A stretch of 64,000 bases of DNA from Leptospirales bacterium (GCA_013297885.1 JAAFIR010000008.1:62001-126000), one strand, 5' to 3'. Positions 48,047-57,399 are shown, counted from the stretch's first letter. The notes: generated by a model not told the origin, from the letters alone. A program made the numbers and translations.

Positions 48047-48262
48047 TTAATCTTTCTGTCTATTCTTTTTGAGTTTTAAATTTTTTTCATTATTATTTGA
48101 AGAAGAGTTTTTATCTTTACAAATCTCTTTTGAATTTAGCCAAGTACAAGATTCATTTTTTAAACATTGTTTTTTTGTTTTTAAATCTTTACAGTTATTT
48201 TCATCAGCAATACTGAATAAAAAACTTGAATAAAATAAAATTGTTATGGTAAATAGTTTCAT
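48047..48262 (-). CDS. Small secreted cysteine-rich protein
   Basis: The ATG at 48262 (MKLFTITILFYSSFLFSIAD) follows a GGAG site and gives a 71-residue protein with a clear signal peptide. The mature part has the pattern C-x7-C-x5-CTW-x6-C (NCKDLKTKKQC, ESCTWLNSKEIC), like a single PSI-type or similar disulfide knot, followed by a basic Asn/Lys tail. It is convergent with the caspase-like gene, ends two bases apart. Confidence 0.6.
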   Translation of the reverse strand: MKLFTITILFYSSFLFSIADENNCKDLKTKKQCLKNESCTWLNSKEICKDKNSSSNNNEKNLKLKKNRQKD

Positions 48263-48335
48263 AAAAATCTCCAAAAAATAATTTATTTAGCTTAAAATGT
48301 AATGATTTTTTTATGCTGTTATTAGATTTTAACTT

Positions 48336-49766
48336 ATGAGATTCTATTTCTTTTTATTTTTGTCATTCCAATTTTTTTCATTTCATTTATTTTCCCAAAA
48401 TAATGATTTGAATCCAGTTTGTGAAACTTCTCAGTCTGAATTTTTTATTAAAGATTTTTATATAAAAGATTTTTCTAGAAATTTATTTTATATTGAAGTT
48501 AAATCAACAAATCGAGATTTATTAAATCAAAAATTAGAAATAAATCCTGAAAAAACTAAAGATTCTGAATCACCGATTATAAAAAATTCAAAACTAATTG
48601 TAAAAATTAATAATTCTGAAGGAGATAAAATTAAAGGAAGTTATTCTTATTATAAAAATTCAAACTCATTTTCTTACGAATTAAGTTTTAGTGAAAACAC
48701 AAAACCAGGTCCAGTTTGTGTAAAATTGTTTGATGAAAATTATAAATTGCTTTCTAGTTTTAACTACAATCTTCCAAATAGAATGCAAGAAGCAGGCAAA
48801 CTACCTTTGATTCTAAAAATTAGTCCAAATGGTGGAGTTCCAGGAGATACGATTACATTGGTAGGAAAAAATTTTCAAAATGATATGGATCATTTATTTA
48901 TTCAAGTAATTGATGAAGAGCAAGAAGATTATGAATATGGTGATAGAGCAAGTATCATCATTCAGCCTTTTTATTTATCTGTTAATGATGAAAAAGGTTT
49001 TCAAGAAATAAAATTTACAATTCCAAGTGAAGCAACTTCTAATTATACTTTTTTAGAAAAAATAATTGGTAAAAAAGTTAAAATTAAATTATTATCCAAT
49101 TATAGACCTTCCACAATTGAGAGAATTGTAATTTTAAAAAAATATTGGAAATGGATCGCTGGATGTTTTACAGCTTTTGTCACTTTTTTATTTATCATTT
49201 CAATTGCTTTTATACTAAAAAAAATAAATTTTATTCATGAAATTCTTTTAGATCCAAAATCAAATTCTTATTCTTTATCCTATTTCCAATCTTTTTCTTG
49301 GACATTAGTTTTTTTAGGAAGTTATTTTTATGTGGCTATTTGTTCGGGGATTATTTTAAACACTCCAGATTTACCAGATTTTAATTTTTCATTAATTGGA
49401 TTAATGGGAATTAGTTATGGTGGACTATTAACAGCTCATTTTTTGGATAATCGTAAGCAAATTGTTGTTAAACGAAAAGATAAACCAGAGCTAAAAGATT
49501 TGATCACAGATGATTTTGGAATTATAGATATTTCTAAACTTCAACTCTTGGGTTTTACTTTGATTTCAATTATTGTTTATTTATTTTATTTATTAAAATC
49601 AAATGTGCTACAAGGTTTACCGGGAATTCCAGAAACTTTGCACACACTACTTGTCACTAGTCAAGGTGGGTATTTAGGTAGTAAAGCAATTGAACAAAAA
49701 AAATCTCCTGAAGAGAAACCAATTTCTGAAGATAACAAATCAGTAGAAGAAATTAAAACTATTTAA
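48336..49766 (+). CDS. Membrane protein with extracytoplasmic IPT/TIG-like domain
   Basis: The signal peptide (MRFYFFLFLSFQFFSFHLFS) is followed by about 250 extracytoplasmic residues. Within these, LILKISPNGGVPGDTITLVG at about 155-175 is the start of an IPT/TIG immunoglobulin-like fold. Four hydrophobic segments come next (about 272-295, 320-345, 352-372 and 403-425) and a charged C-terminal tail. No enzyme motif is seen. It is downstream of the caspase-like gene in the same direction, separated by the small convergent gene. A functional link is possible but unproven. Confidence 0.72.
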   Translation: MRFYFFLFLSFQFFSFHLFSQNNDLNPVCETSQSEFFIKDFYIKDFSRNLFYIEVKSTNRDLLNQKLEINPEKTKDSESPIIKNSKLIVKINNSEGDKIKGSYSYYKNSNSFSYELSFSENTKPGPVCVKLFDENYKLLSSFNYNLPNRMQEAGKLPLILKISPNGGVPGDTITLVGKNFQNDMDHLFIQVIDEEQEDYEYGDRASIIIQPFYLSVNDEKGFQEIKFTIPSEATSNYTFLEKIIGKKVKIKLLSNYRPSTIERIVILKKYWKWIAGCFTAFVTFLFIISIAFILKKINFIHEILLDPKSNSYSLSYFQSFSWTLVFLGSYFYVAICSGIILNTPDLPDFNFSLIGLMGISYGGLLTAHFLDNRKQIVVKRKDKPELKDLITDDFGIIDISKLQLLGFTLISIIVYLFYLLKSNVLQGLPGIPETLHTLLVTSQGGYLGSKAIEQKKSPEEKPISEDNKSVEEIKTI

Positions 49767-49808
49767 GAGAACTAAAGAATGATTTTTAAAAACTCAGAGT
49801 TCATTTTT

Positions 49809-49922
49809 TGGGCGAGTTTTTGCTTCGCCGAAAAGATGGCTGCAAAAAACAGGCTTTCAACTACTTCTTGTAACGGCAGAAAATAAGCTGTTACAAGAAA
49901 CGTTTCAATCCTTCTCGCTAGT
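49809..49922 (+). repeat. Family A structured repeat, copy A8
   Basis: GGGCGA is followed by an outer stem GTTTTTGC / GCAAAAAAC, the block AGGCTTTCAACTAC, an inner stem TTCTTGTAAC / GTTACAAGAA, and the closing block CGTTTCAATCCTTCTCGCTAG. It begins 43 bases after the IPT/TIG gene. The rest of the gap to 50153 holds a terminator-like hairpin at 50041 and no gene. Confidence 0.88.
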
Positions 49923-50040
49923 GTTGAGAAATTGAATATTTTAAATCTTTAAACTTTAGTCCGAGCGATATCGGTGAGATAAATAATTTTCTAAAAAGCT
50001 TCTCGGTGAAGGGGTAGCGTAAAAGCGAAGCTTTGAAGCG

Positions 50041-50061
50041 AGGGGAAGGCTTTCCCCTTTT
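50041..50061 (+). terminator. Candidate intrinsic terminator hairpin
   Basis: GGGGAA and TTCCCC pair around the loop GGCT, followed by TTTT. It lies between the family A copy and the dehydratase genes, about 90 bases before the next ATG, and could end transcripts coming from the IPT/TIG gene or readthrough from the repeat. Confidence 0.45.
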
Positions 50062-50153
50062 GAAAAATTCAAACTGATTAGTATAAAAAAATCTATTTCT
50101 AATTTTATTGACCAAATTTAGAATTCTATGAATATGTAAATTGGGAGTTTTCA

Positions 50154-50609
50154 ATGAGTGAAACAAGTGCACTTTCCAAAGAAATAGTTGGAAAAAAAAT
50201 GGATCGCTTTGACTTTGTAGTTGAACGTGGTAAAATCAAAGAATTTTGTATTGCAATTGGTGAAACAAATCCAATTTACACTGATATAGAAGCAGCAAAA
50301 AAAGCTGGTTATGAAGACACTCCAGCTCCACCAACTTTTCAAACAGCAATTCAATTTTGGGGTTATCCAAAAATTTGGGAAGATATGATTGCATTTGGAA
50401 TCGACATAAAAAGATTACTTCATTTAAAAGAAGAATACACTTATGTAAAACCACTTTATCCTGGAAAAGTTTGGGCTCAGTCCGAAGTTGTAGATGTAAA
50501 AACTGGAAAAATGGATATGGTAACTTTTAGAACCACTTATCATAATTCAAAAGATGAACCAGTGATTCATGCTGAAATGGCAATTGTAATTAGACCGGAG
50601 GGAGTATGA
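50154..50609 (+). CDS. MaoC-type dehydratase, N-terminal-domain family (HadA/HadC-like)
   Basis: The 151-residue hot-dog protein has [20 protein letters not shown] and [17 protein letters not shown], typical of the FAS1-like dehydratase/MaoC N-terminal family (PF13452). It lacks the catalytic Asp/His pair that its neighbour carries, as in HadA or HadC subunits of mycobacterial-type hydroxyacyl-thioester dehydratases. It overlaps the next MaoC gene by four bases, so the two probably form a heterodimer acting on beta-hydroxyacyl thioesters. Confidence 0.85.
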   Translation: MSETSALSKEIVGKKMDRFDFVVERGKIKEFCIAIGETNPIYTDIEAAKKAGYEDTPAPPTFQTAIQFWGYPKIWEDMIAFGIDIKRLLHLKEEYTYVKPLYPGKVWAQSEVVDVKTGKMDMVTFRTTYHNSKDEPVIHAEMAIVIRPEGV

Positions 50610-51019
50610 AAATTAATTTTAATGATTTTGAAGTTGGAGCAACTATTCCAGAATTAAAGTTTGGAAAAATTACTCATGCTCATTTGGTTCGTTATGCTGG
50701 TGCAAGTGGAGATTTTAATCCAATTCATAACGACAAAGATTTTGCAATTGCAAATGGTCTTGAAGGCACAATTTCTCACGGTATGTTTGTGATGGCTCAA
50801 GTTGGAAGAGTCTGCACAAATTGGGCAGACCAAACACAATTTCGTTTTTTTGGAATTAAATTTAAAGCAATGACTAAACTTGGTGAAGAAATCACTTGTC
50901 GTGGAGTTGTAAAAAAGAAAAAAGAAGATAACGGTGAGAAGCTCATGACACTAACAGTAGAAGCAGTAAATGAAGCTGGAGAAGTCAAAGCATCAGGAGA
51001 TTTAATCATTGCTTGTTAA
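50606..51019 (+). CDS. MaoC-type hydroxyacyl dehydratase, catalytic subunit (HadB-like)
   Basis: This 137-residue hot-dog protein carries the hydratase signature [20 protein letters not shown] with the catalytic aspartate and histidine, followed by [14 protein letters not shown]. It probably removes water from beta-hydroxyacyl-CoA or -ACP together with the preceding subunit. It overlaps the ankyrin gene at its 3' end by 11 bases. The heme genes follow in a continuous overlapping series. Confidence 0.88.
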   Translation: MKINFNDFEVGATIPELKFGKITHAHLVRYAGASGDFNPIHNDKDFAIANGLEGTISHGMFVMAQVGRVCTNWADQTQFRFFGIKFKAMTKLGEEITCRGVVKKKKEDNGEKLMTLTVEAVNEAGEVKASGDLIIAC

Positions 51020-51554
51020 ATTTATTTTAGCAATTTTTTTTATAACAAGTTTATCTGCAGCTGATTCAATTGAAGAAACATTAATTGAATCAGTTAAAGA
51101 TGGGAATTTAGAAAAACTTCGTGTTTTAGTAAAATCAAAAATTAATTTGAATGCTGAAGACATTAGGCTCATGACTCCACTCATGATAGCTTGTCATGAT
51201 AATAATATAGAAGCTGTAAAAATTTTACTTTCTGCAGGAGCTGATATAAATAAAAAACACCGTGAAAATGGAAGAACGCCATTGATGTTTGCTTCCGGGA
51301 ATGGATATATTGATTTAATGAAAATTATAATTACCAAATCAGGAATTTTAATTAATGCAAAAGATAGAGATGGAAAAACTGCTCTAATGCACTCAGTCTT
51401 TAATGCAAGAAAAGAAGCTGTTAATGTATTAATTGAAGCAGGAGCAAATGTAAATTCCCGTTCCAATTCTGAAGACTCAGCCCTTAGTCTTGCATTAAAA
51501 GGTGGAAGGGCTGAAATCGTTTCTATGTTAAAACAGGCTGGTGCCAAAGAATAA
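51009..51554 (+). CDS. Secreted ankyrin-repeat protein
   Basis: Starting at TTG 51009, the 181-residue protein has a signal peptide ([18 protein letters not shown]) and about four ankyrin repeats, for example RLMTPLMIACHDNNIEAVKI, RTPLMFASGNGYIDLMKIII, KTALMHSVFNARKEAVNVLI and SALSLALKGGRAEIVSMLK. It is likely a periplasmic protein-binding module. The start overlaps the dehydratase gene, and the stop overlaps ctaA (TAATG), so it is embedded in the operon. Confidence 0.85.
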   Translation: MLVKFILAIFFITSLSAADSIEETLIESVKDGNLEKLRVLVKSKINLNAEDIRLMTPLMIACHDNNIEAVKILLSAGADINKKHRENGRTPLMFASGNGYIDLMKIIITKSGILINAKDRDGKTALMHSVFNARKEAVNVLIEAGANVNSRSNSEDSALSLALKGGRAEIVSMLKQAGAKE

Positions 51555-52429
51555 TGTCAGAAAATTTAAAAAAAATTTCTCTCACCATTTCGATTTTAAT
51601 TTTTATAAATATACTATTTGGTCCTTTAGTCAGAGCCACAGATTCAGGGCTCGCGTGTCCAGATTGGCCTTTATGTTTTGGAAAAGTTTTACCTCCACCA
51701 GAGTTTAGAATTTGGATGGAAGTTGGTCATCGTTATTATTCAATGATATTAGGATTTTTAATTCTTGGACAATGTATTTATATTTTCAAAAATCTGGAAC
51801 TCAGGAAAAATTTTGGAATCCTTGCAATTTTTTCAATTTTAGTTTTAATACTACAAGTATTTTTAGGCAAACTCACTGTAACTCTTTTATTAAACCCAAC
51901 AACAGTTAATTCCCATTTGTTAAATGCCGTAATTTTATTTTCTACAATTATAACTATCCATTTAAAAACTTATCCAAATATAAATTTTAAATTTATGAAT
52001 ATTCTAAAAAATAAATTTCTTGGGGTAATTTTAATTTCTATTTTTATCCAATTGATTTTTGGCGGTATAGTGAGTTCCAATTATGCAGGTCTTGCTTGTG
52101 AAGATTTTCCAACTTGTAATGGAGAATATTTTCCAGACCTTATTGGTCCTGTCAAAATCCAAATGATCCATCGTTTTATGGCTTATTTTATATTTGTGTT
52201 AATTTTAATGTATTTTACAATTTCTATTTTTCAAAACTATTCTAAAAAATTAAGAATGCTAGCAAGAATGACTTTGTATGTGCTTGGTCTTCAAATTATA
52301 TTAGGAATTTCTAATGTGATCTACAAACTTCCAATTTTAGTCACAGCACTTCACACTGGAATGGGCGTTTTACTTTTTATTTTAATTTATTCTTCTTGGT
52401 TTATAAAAAACTCTGAGGAAAAAATTTGA
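51554..52429 (+). CDS. ctaA: Heme A synthase (CtaA/Cox15)
   Basis: CtaA oxidises heme O to heme A for cytochrome c oxidase. The 291 residues have eight hydrophobic segments in two similar halves. Conserved features are FGPLVRATDSGLACPDWPLC with the cysteine pair, GHRYYSM with a heme histidine, and the second-half IVSSNYAGLACEDFPTC, MIHRFMAY and LHTGMGV. It is coupled to the ankyrin gene by TAATG and to ctaB by a four-base overlap. It indicates an aa3-type oxidase in this organism. Confidence 0.93.
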   Translation: MSENLKKISLTISILIFINILFGPLVRATDSGLACPDWPLCFGKVLPPPEFRIWMEVGHRYYSMILGFLILGQCIYIFKNLELRKNFGILAIFSILVLILQVFLGKLTVTLLLNPTTVNSHLLNAVILFSTIITIHLKTYPNINFKFMNILKNKFLGVILISIFIQLIFGGIVSSNYAGLACEDFPTCNGEYFPDLIGPVKIQMIHRFMAYFIFVLILMYFTISIFQNYSKKLRMLARMTLYVLGLQIILGISNVIYKLPILVTALHTGMGVLLFILIYSSWFIKNSEEKI

Positions 52430-53289
52430 AATATATTTCTATTTGGATAAAACTTGCAAAGCCAAGGGTATCCTCTTTAGTTTTGTTCACTGCTCTTCCT
52501 GGATTATATCTTGGAAGCAACCAAACTCCGTCTTTGTTTTTGGTTTGTATTACTTTATTTTCCACTTTATTAATGTCTTCAGCTTCTTTTATTTTAAACC
52601 AATATGTAGAAATTGAAAAAGACAAAAAAATGAAACGCACTAAAGATAGACCTCTTCCAAAAGGTGAAATCAAACCAATTACTGCTTTAGTAGTTGGAAT
52701 TGCTCTTGCTGTGATTTCATTTGGAATACAAATTTATTATATAAACTTTTTATGTGCAATTTGTACTTTATCTGGACTTTTACTTTATATATTTTTGTAC
52801 ACAATTTATTTAAAACCAAGAACAGATCAAAATATTGTAATCGGTGGAATTTCAGGTTGTATTGGACCTTTGATTGGCTATTCTGCTGTGGCTGGGGAAC
52901 TTCCCATTCCTGCTTGGATTTTATTTTTATCTATATTTTTTTGGACACCAGCACATTTTTGGGCATTGGCAATTTTTTTAAAAGAAGATTATTCAGAAGC
53001 TGAATTTCCAATGATGCCTGTGATCCAAGGTTTAGAAAAAACAACCAAAGCAATTTTTGTTTACGCTTTACTTTATTCAATAACTTGTGTTGGTTTTTAT
53101 TTTGTAACTTACAAAGTTGGGATGTTTTATTTAATCAGCTCTATTTTACTTGGGATTTTAATTTTGTATTTATCAGTAAAACTTCACCAATCTGGTTCTA
53201 ATAAATTTGCTAGATTTTATTTTTTCTTTAGTATATTTCATTTGTATGCAATTAATACAATTATACTTTTGGATAAACCTAGAATTTAA
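52426..53289 (+). CDS. ctaB: Protoheme IX farnesyltransferase (heme O synthase)
   Basis: CtaB attaches the farnesyl chain to heme B. The 287-residue membrane protein carries the prenyltransferase motifs NQYVEIEKDKKMKRTKDRPL and YTIYLKPRTDQNIVIGG, GPLIGYSAVAGELP and FWTPAHFWALAIFLKEDYS. It starts at TTG overlapping ctaA by four bases. Together with ctaA it completes heme A synthesis. It converges with mqnA, their ends overlapping by four bases. Confidence 0.94.
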   Translation: MKYISIWIKLAKPRVSSLVLFTALPGLYLGSNQTPSLFLVCITLFSTLLMSSASFILNQYVEIEKDKKMKRTKDRPLPKGEIKPITALVVGIALAVISFGIQIYYINFLCAICTLSGLLLYIFLYTIYLKPRTDQNIVIGGISGCIGPLIGYSAVAGELPIPAWILFLSIFFWTPAHFWALAIFLKEDYSEAEFPMMPVIQGLEKTTKAIFVYALLYSITCVGFYFVTYKVGMFYLISSILLGILILYLSVKLHQSGSNKFARFYFFFSIFHLYAINTIILLDKPRI

Positions 53290-54029
53290 ATTTTATATTT
53301 ATGAATCAAATCTTGAAATAAAAAAAATCCATCTCTATCGTTTTTTGTCAAAATATAATGAAGTTCATCTTTTAAATAAACTTTTAACATTTCTTTTGAA
53401 AAACGATTTTCGTGTTCAATGATTTCATCAATATGTTTTAAACCAAATTCAAGTGACTCCAAAAAAATAGATTCGTCAATTAATAATTCTTTTTGATAAG
53501 CCCAGAATGCAAAAACAAAACCAAGACTTTTTTTATAGAACCACCAAGTTGCCAAATCTTTAATTTCAAAATATTCAGAATAGTTTTGGTATAGTAGGGC
53601 ATTGTCTCCAAATAATAAATGAGAATTGGTTTTAGCTTGAATCATCTCAAAAATTTTTTCTGGGAGAGTTGGAATTACTTCTACTAAATATCCAAGTTCT
53701 TCAAAAAGTAAAATTTGTAAAAGTGCCACAGAAGTTTTTGAACCGATGTCTGTATAAATTTTTTTTGGTGATAAATCATTTGGATTTTGAAAAAATAAAA
53801 TAGATCGAACTTTGTCTTTTGCACAAACCCCAACTTTATCTGAAAAATTTAATTCTTTTCTGTTGCGAATACACTCTACTGATGAAATAAGTGCAATGTC
53901 TAATTCTTTGTTTAATAATTTATCTTTTAATACTGACGGATTATCAAAAATTAATTCGTGACTAGAATTTTTTTCAAAACCAAAAGTGAGTGGTCTTGCA
54001 TTAAAATGTTTTACTAAACCAATTTTCAC
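53286..54029 (-). CDS. mqnA: Chorismate dehydratase MqnA
   Basis: MqnA starts the futalosine route to menaquinone by dehydrating chorismate. The 247 residues fit the periplasmic-binding-like fold: MKIGLVKHFNARPLTFGFEK, DIALISSVECIRNRKE, VGVCAKDKVRSILFFQN, TDIGSKTSVALLQILLFE and LLFGDNALLYQN. It is slightly short for the family. No other mqn genes are in the window. It overlaps the DUF2007 gene upstream by four bases. Confidence 0.8.
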   Translation of the reverse strand: MKIGLVKHFNARPLTFGFEKNSSHELIFDNPSVLKDKLLNKELDIALISSVECIRNRKELNFSDKVGVCAKDKVRSILFFQNPNDLSPKKIYTDIGSKTSVALLQILLFEELGYLVEVIPTLPEKIFEMIQAKTNSHLLFGDNALLYQNYSEYFEIKDLATWWFYKKSLGFVFAFWAYQKELLIDESIFLESLEFGLKHIDEIIEHENRFSKEMLKVYLKDELHYILTKNDRDGFFLFQDLIHKYKI

Positions 54030-54244
54030 GTTAAATTTTTCTTTATGAATTCATCCACTTCTGAAAAGTCCTTTTCTAAAATAAAAAATTTTGCAACTGC
54101 TTGGTGAATTGGAATTGCTTCATAACTTAGACTTAAAAAACCCTCGTCTTGTAAGCTAAATGGAATTTCATTTGTTTCTAAAAAATTTTTTAGATAGGAA
54201 ATTTCTAAGATATTATTTGTAGAATAAACTTGAATCCATTTCAT
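54026..54244 (-). CDS. DUF2007 small protein
   Basis: The 72-residue sequence MKWIQVYSTNNILEISYLKN followed by FLETNEIPFSLQDEG and AKFFILEKDFSEVDEFI matches DUF2007, a ferredoxin-like putative signal-transducing fold of unknown role. It is coupled to mqnA by ATGA overlap. The pairing with mqnA may be only positional. Confidence 0.8.
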   Translation of the reverse strand: MKWIQVYSTNNILEISYLKNFLETNEIPFSLQDEGFLSLSYEAIPIHQAVAKFFILEKDFSEVDEFIKKNLT

Positions 54245-54267
54245 GATATCAAGTTTTTGAATTGAAA

Positions 54268-54711
54268 TTAATCTTTTACGTTATTTCTAACTTTTATAGA
54301 CGCTGGAAGAAAAAATAAATATTCCCAAGTGAGTCCATAAAAAATTGGAAGAAATGATTTTGTTAAAACTTTTAACATAGTATCAATATTAAAAGGAATA
54401 AGATGGTTATTTATTTCAGAAATAAAATAAATTGTAAAAGCTATAAATCCCACTCCAATAGAAACCCTTCCCATTAATTCAAAAATATTTGAATGAATTT
54501 GTCTTTCTTTTTTTGAAAATTTATTTGAGTCAAATAAACTTCTAAATGCATTTCCAAATTCTTTTGGATAAGTTAAAAATCCCGTAAAAAAAACAGGGAA
54601 AAAAATTATTAAAAAAGTTGGAAAATTAATTAAATCAAAAATTTCAAGACCAGTATAACTAACCGCTCCAAGTATACATAAAAAACTTAAAAGTGTACCA
54701 ATTAAAAACAT
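54268..54711 (-). CDS. MotA N-terminal-like small membrane protein
   Basis: The 147-residue protein has hydrophobic segments at about 2-20, 30-48, 84-102 and 120-137. The beginning (LLSFLCILGAVSYTGLEIFDLINFPT then LIIFFPVFFTGFLTYPKEF) follows the pattern of MotA/ExbB-type stator proteins (LFNLPSLLIV...ISFPLKEF). The large cytoplasmic domain with the motor-contact charges is missing. It could be a reduced relative rather than a working stator. It lies one base after the nucleoside transporter gene. Confidence 0.5.
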   Translation of the reverse strand: MFLIGTLLSFLCILGAVSYTGLEIFDLINFPTFLIIFFPVFFTGFLTYPKEFGNAFRSLFDSNKFSKKERQIHSNIFELMGRVSIGVGFIAFTIYFISEINNHLIPFNIDTMLKVLTKSFLPIFYGLTWEYLFFLPASIKVRNNVKD

Positions 54712-54712
54712 A

Positions 54713-56227
54713 TTATTTTACCGCAGTTCCTATAACATCTGGACTACCAAATTCAAATACACCTGCAATTGCACCAGTCATTAAAGTTGCAAGTGTAGCA
54801 GCCCACATGGCTTTCCATGCAATAGCACTTACCTCAGATGATCTGCTTGGAACAAGATTGGATAAACCACCCACAAAAATTCCAATTGATGGAATGTGAG
54901 CAAATCCACAAAGAACATAACTTACTATCAACATTGCACGATTGGAAATTAATCCTTCTCTGGATAACCTACCAAGTTCGATATAAGGAGGAATGGAAGT
55001 TTGTAATAATCTTTGTCCAATTAAAACTGAAGATTGCCAAACTTGTGCTGGATCAAGTGACACACCTGTAAAAAAAGTAAGTGGTAAAAATAATAAACCA
55101 AAAATATTGTTTAAAGTAACTACTTTAAAAACTTCTCCAATAAATCTAAATACTATTGCTAAATTTAAACTTAGTTTAAATACTAACACATCAAAAAGAT
55201 TTGCAGCACTATCAAGGGGCATTGGGTCTTTTGAAATTGCTAAATCAGCAAGATTTTTAAATAACATATTTAGTAATGCTACACATCCCAAAATTGCAAT
55301 TAAGACTGCTGCAATTCCAACAGCCATTTTTACACCATCCAATGCACCAACAATTAATGAATCCATATAGCTTGGTTTTTTCACATTTGGATCTTCTTTT
55401 TCTTCAGGGATCATTCCCATAGTTTCAGGAATTCCTGTTTCAGGTACGATAATTTTTGAAATTACAAAACAAGCAGGAATTGTTAAGAGTGAAGCTGCCA
55501 TTAAATGCCCAGTAATATTTGGAAAAGTGGGTCTTAAAAAACCAGAATACATTCCAAGAACAGTAGAAGATATTGAACCAAAACAACTTGCTAAAATTGC
55601 ACATAATTCACTTCGGGTCATGTTTAATAAAAATGGTTTTACTGCCACAATCGATTCAATTCCAACAAAAATATTTGCTGCCCCTGATAAAGATTCTGCT
55701 CCAGATGTACCCAACGTTTTTTTAAATACTTTTGCAAACGCTCCAACCACTGGCTGAATAGCATTCATCCTATATAATAAAGTTATAATTGCAGAAAAAA
55801 ATACAACTTGAGGTAAAGATCTAAATGCAAAAATAAAACCTGTTTCAATTCTATCTTTATTAAAAAAACCAGTTTTGGGATTTACAATATAAGATAAATC
55901 AATCGAACCTGTTTCGGGGTTCATTAAATTTGTTGGATCAACAGGAAGTTTTCCAGTAAAAGGGGGAACAAAAAGGCCAGTGAATAAAAATCTTGCACCA
56001 GCTTCAGAAGCGTCTAGTAAGAAATTGATTATATTACTTAAATATTCTATGGCAATTCGAGAAACAGGAAAAATGAAAATTAAATAACCCATTACAAATT
56101 GAATTCCGATTCCCCAAGTAATAAGTTTCCAAGGAACAATTTTTCTGTTCTCAGAACTTAACCAAGCGACAAAGCATAATGAATAAACCCCGATTAGGGA
56201 CAAAATATTTAATCTAATATCTAGCAT
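54713..56227 (-). CDS. Concentrative nucleoside transporter (CNT/NupC family)
   Basis: This 504-residue membrane protein carries the CNT core: FIFAFRSLPQVVFFSAIITL, the substrate-binding GTSGAESLSGAANIFVGIES, MTRSELCAILASCFGSISST and, near the end, CGFAHIPSIGIFVGGLSNL. It should co-import nucleosides with Na+ or H+. An insertion at about residues 95-135 (GKLPVDPTNLMNPETGS and following) lies in a loop before the core and is longer than in E. coli NupC. Confidence 0.9.
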   Translation of the reverse strand: MLDIRLNILSLIGVYSLCFVAWLSSENRKIVPWKLITWGIGIQFVMGYLIFIFPVSRIAIEYLSNIINFLLDASEAGARFLFTGLFVPPFTGKLPVDPTNLMNPETGSIDLSYIVNPKTGFFNKDRIETGFIFAFRSLPQVVFFSAIITLLYRMNAIQPVVGAFAKVFKKTLGTSGAESLSGAANIFVGIESIVAVKPFLLNMTRSELCAILASCFGSISSTVLGMYSGFLRPTFPNITGHLMAASLLTIPACFVISKIIVPETGIPETMGMIPEEKEDPNVKKPSYMDSLIVGALDGVKMAVGIAAVLIAILGCVALLNMLFKNLADLAISKDPMPLDSAANLFDVLVFKLSLNLAIVFRFIGEVFKVVTLNNIFGLLFLPLTFFTGVSLDPAQVWQSSVLIGQRLLQTSIPPYIELGRLSREGLISNRAMLIVSYVLCGFAHIPSIGIFVGGLSNLVPSRSSEVSAIAWKAMWAATLATLMTGAIAGVFEFGSPDVIGTAVK

Positions 56228-56360
56228 AATTTAATACTTTTTAATATCGACATTGTGACATAGAATAATGTAAACATAAAAAAAACAATTATAAAATAAA
56301 TAAAATTTTTTTTGGAAAATAAGTTTTTTTAAAGTTTTTTTAAAAAAAATGATTAATGGG

Positions 56361-56389
56361 TTGACCTCAAGGTAGCAATTTCCGATATA
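56361..56389 (+). promoter_or_regulatory. Sigma70-type promoter for fcpA
   Basis: TTGACC at 56361-56366 and GATATA at 56384-56389 are separated by 17 bases. The predicted start would be about 45 bases before the ATG. The ribosome-binding region GAGAGAAAGGG precedes the ATG by eight bases. A strong vegetative promoter fits an abundant flagellar sheath protein. Confidence 0.6.
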
Positions 56390-56440
56390 TAAATTGAAAA
56401 TTTTTTTTTCAAATATTGAAAGAGAGAAAGGGTAATTTAC

Positions 56441-57343
56441 ATGAAGAATTTGAAGGCTATATTTTTTTTATTAGTCCTAGTTAATTTCAGTTTATTCGCT
56501 CAAGCAAAAGATGCAGCGAAAGACGCGGGTGCTGAACCTCCTGAAGCTGGTGATACCATCAAAGGTGAATTAGTAGCTGACGATGATACTGATGCTGGGC
56601 TTTCTGAAGAAGACCGTAAGAAGAAAAAGGAAATCTTAAGACAAGAAGCAATTTGGAAAAACCAAGATTTCGTTGGATACAACAAGAACTTTGAAGAGTT
56701 GCATAAACTTTCTAAAGCATTTGCAAACAACAAATATCGTTTGGCTTTATCTTCTTACCAATCTGGAATGAACACAATCTTAAAAATGAGAGAAAGTGTT
56801 GAACAATACAGAAAAGAGCAAGCTGAGAAGAAAAGATTAGATGAAAAATGGTATTGGCAAAAAGTTGACAGAAAATCTGCTGAAGAAAGATATATTTCTA
56901 GAGAAAAGATTTCTGCAAAATTAGCTGCTGTAACATATTTCACTAAAGCAATTAACCATTTAGATGAAATCACTAATCCTGATTTAAAAGAAACTGAAGC
57001 TTACAAAACTTTACTTTCTGCAGTTTACAGATCATGGGTTATGGCTGAGTATGATACTCAAAACTATCCACAATGTATTCCTATTTTAGAGCTTTACTTA
57101 GAAATTAAAGAAAACGAAAAAGAATATCCAGCTCACAAATATCTTGCAAGCTGTTACTCTTTTGAAGAAAATACTTTAAAGAAATATAAAGCTGGTTCTG
57201 ACGATCAAATCGCAAAACTAAAATACAAAAAGAACGTTCACCTTTTAAGAGCTACTGAATTAAAATACGGTAAAGGTACTGTAGAGTACAAACATATCGT
57301 TGACTTAGTAAATAAAGACGAAGTTATTTCAGTTAACCCATAA
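56441..57343 (+). CDS. fcpA: Flagellar coiling protein FcpA
   Basis: FcpA forms part of the asymmetric sheath on leptospiral periplasmic flagella and is needed for their coiled shape and for cell motility. The 300-residue protein has a signal peptide ending FSLFAQ. An acidic linker comes next, then a helical TPR-like body with the family segments [64 protein letters not shown] and [18 protein letters not shown], ending DEVISVNP. I know this family only from leptospires, so it is the best taxonomic marker here. Its own promoter and terminator make it monocistronic. Identification is from memory of the family. Confidence 0.88.
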   Translation: MKNLKAIFFLLVLVNFSLFAQAKDAAKDAGAEPPEAGDTIKGELVADDDTDAGLSEEDRKKKKEILRQEAIWKNQDFVGYNKNFEELHKLSKAFANNKYRLALSSYQSGMNTILKMRESVEQYRKEQAEKKRLDEKWYWQKVDRKSAEERYISREKISAKLAAVTYFTKAINHLDEITNPDLKETEAYKTLLSAVYRSWVMAEYDTQNYPQCIPILELYLEIKENEKEYPAHKYLASCYSFEENTLKKYKAGSDDQIAKLKYKKNVHLLRATELKYGKGTVEYKHIVDLVNKDEVISVNP

Positions 57344-57370
57344 TTGGAAGACAACTCTTTCAATTAAAAT

Positions 57371-57399
57371 AAAACTACTCTTTATAGGGTAGTTTTATT
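57371..57399 (+). terminator. Intrinsic terminator after fcpA
   Basis: AAAACTACTC and GGGTAGTTTT pair around the loop TTTATA, followed by ATTTTATT. It is 28 bases after the fcpA stop and would also work in the opposite direction because of the A-rich left arm. It separates fcpA from prmC. Confidence 0.8.

Noticed and set aside
51194-51547. 117-residue minus-strand frame inside the ankyrin gene
   Set aside because: It is a shadow of the repeats on the coding strand.
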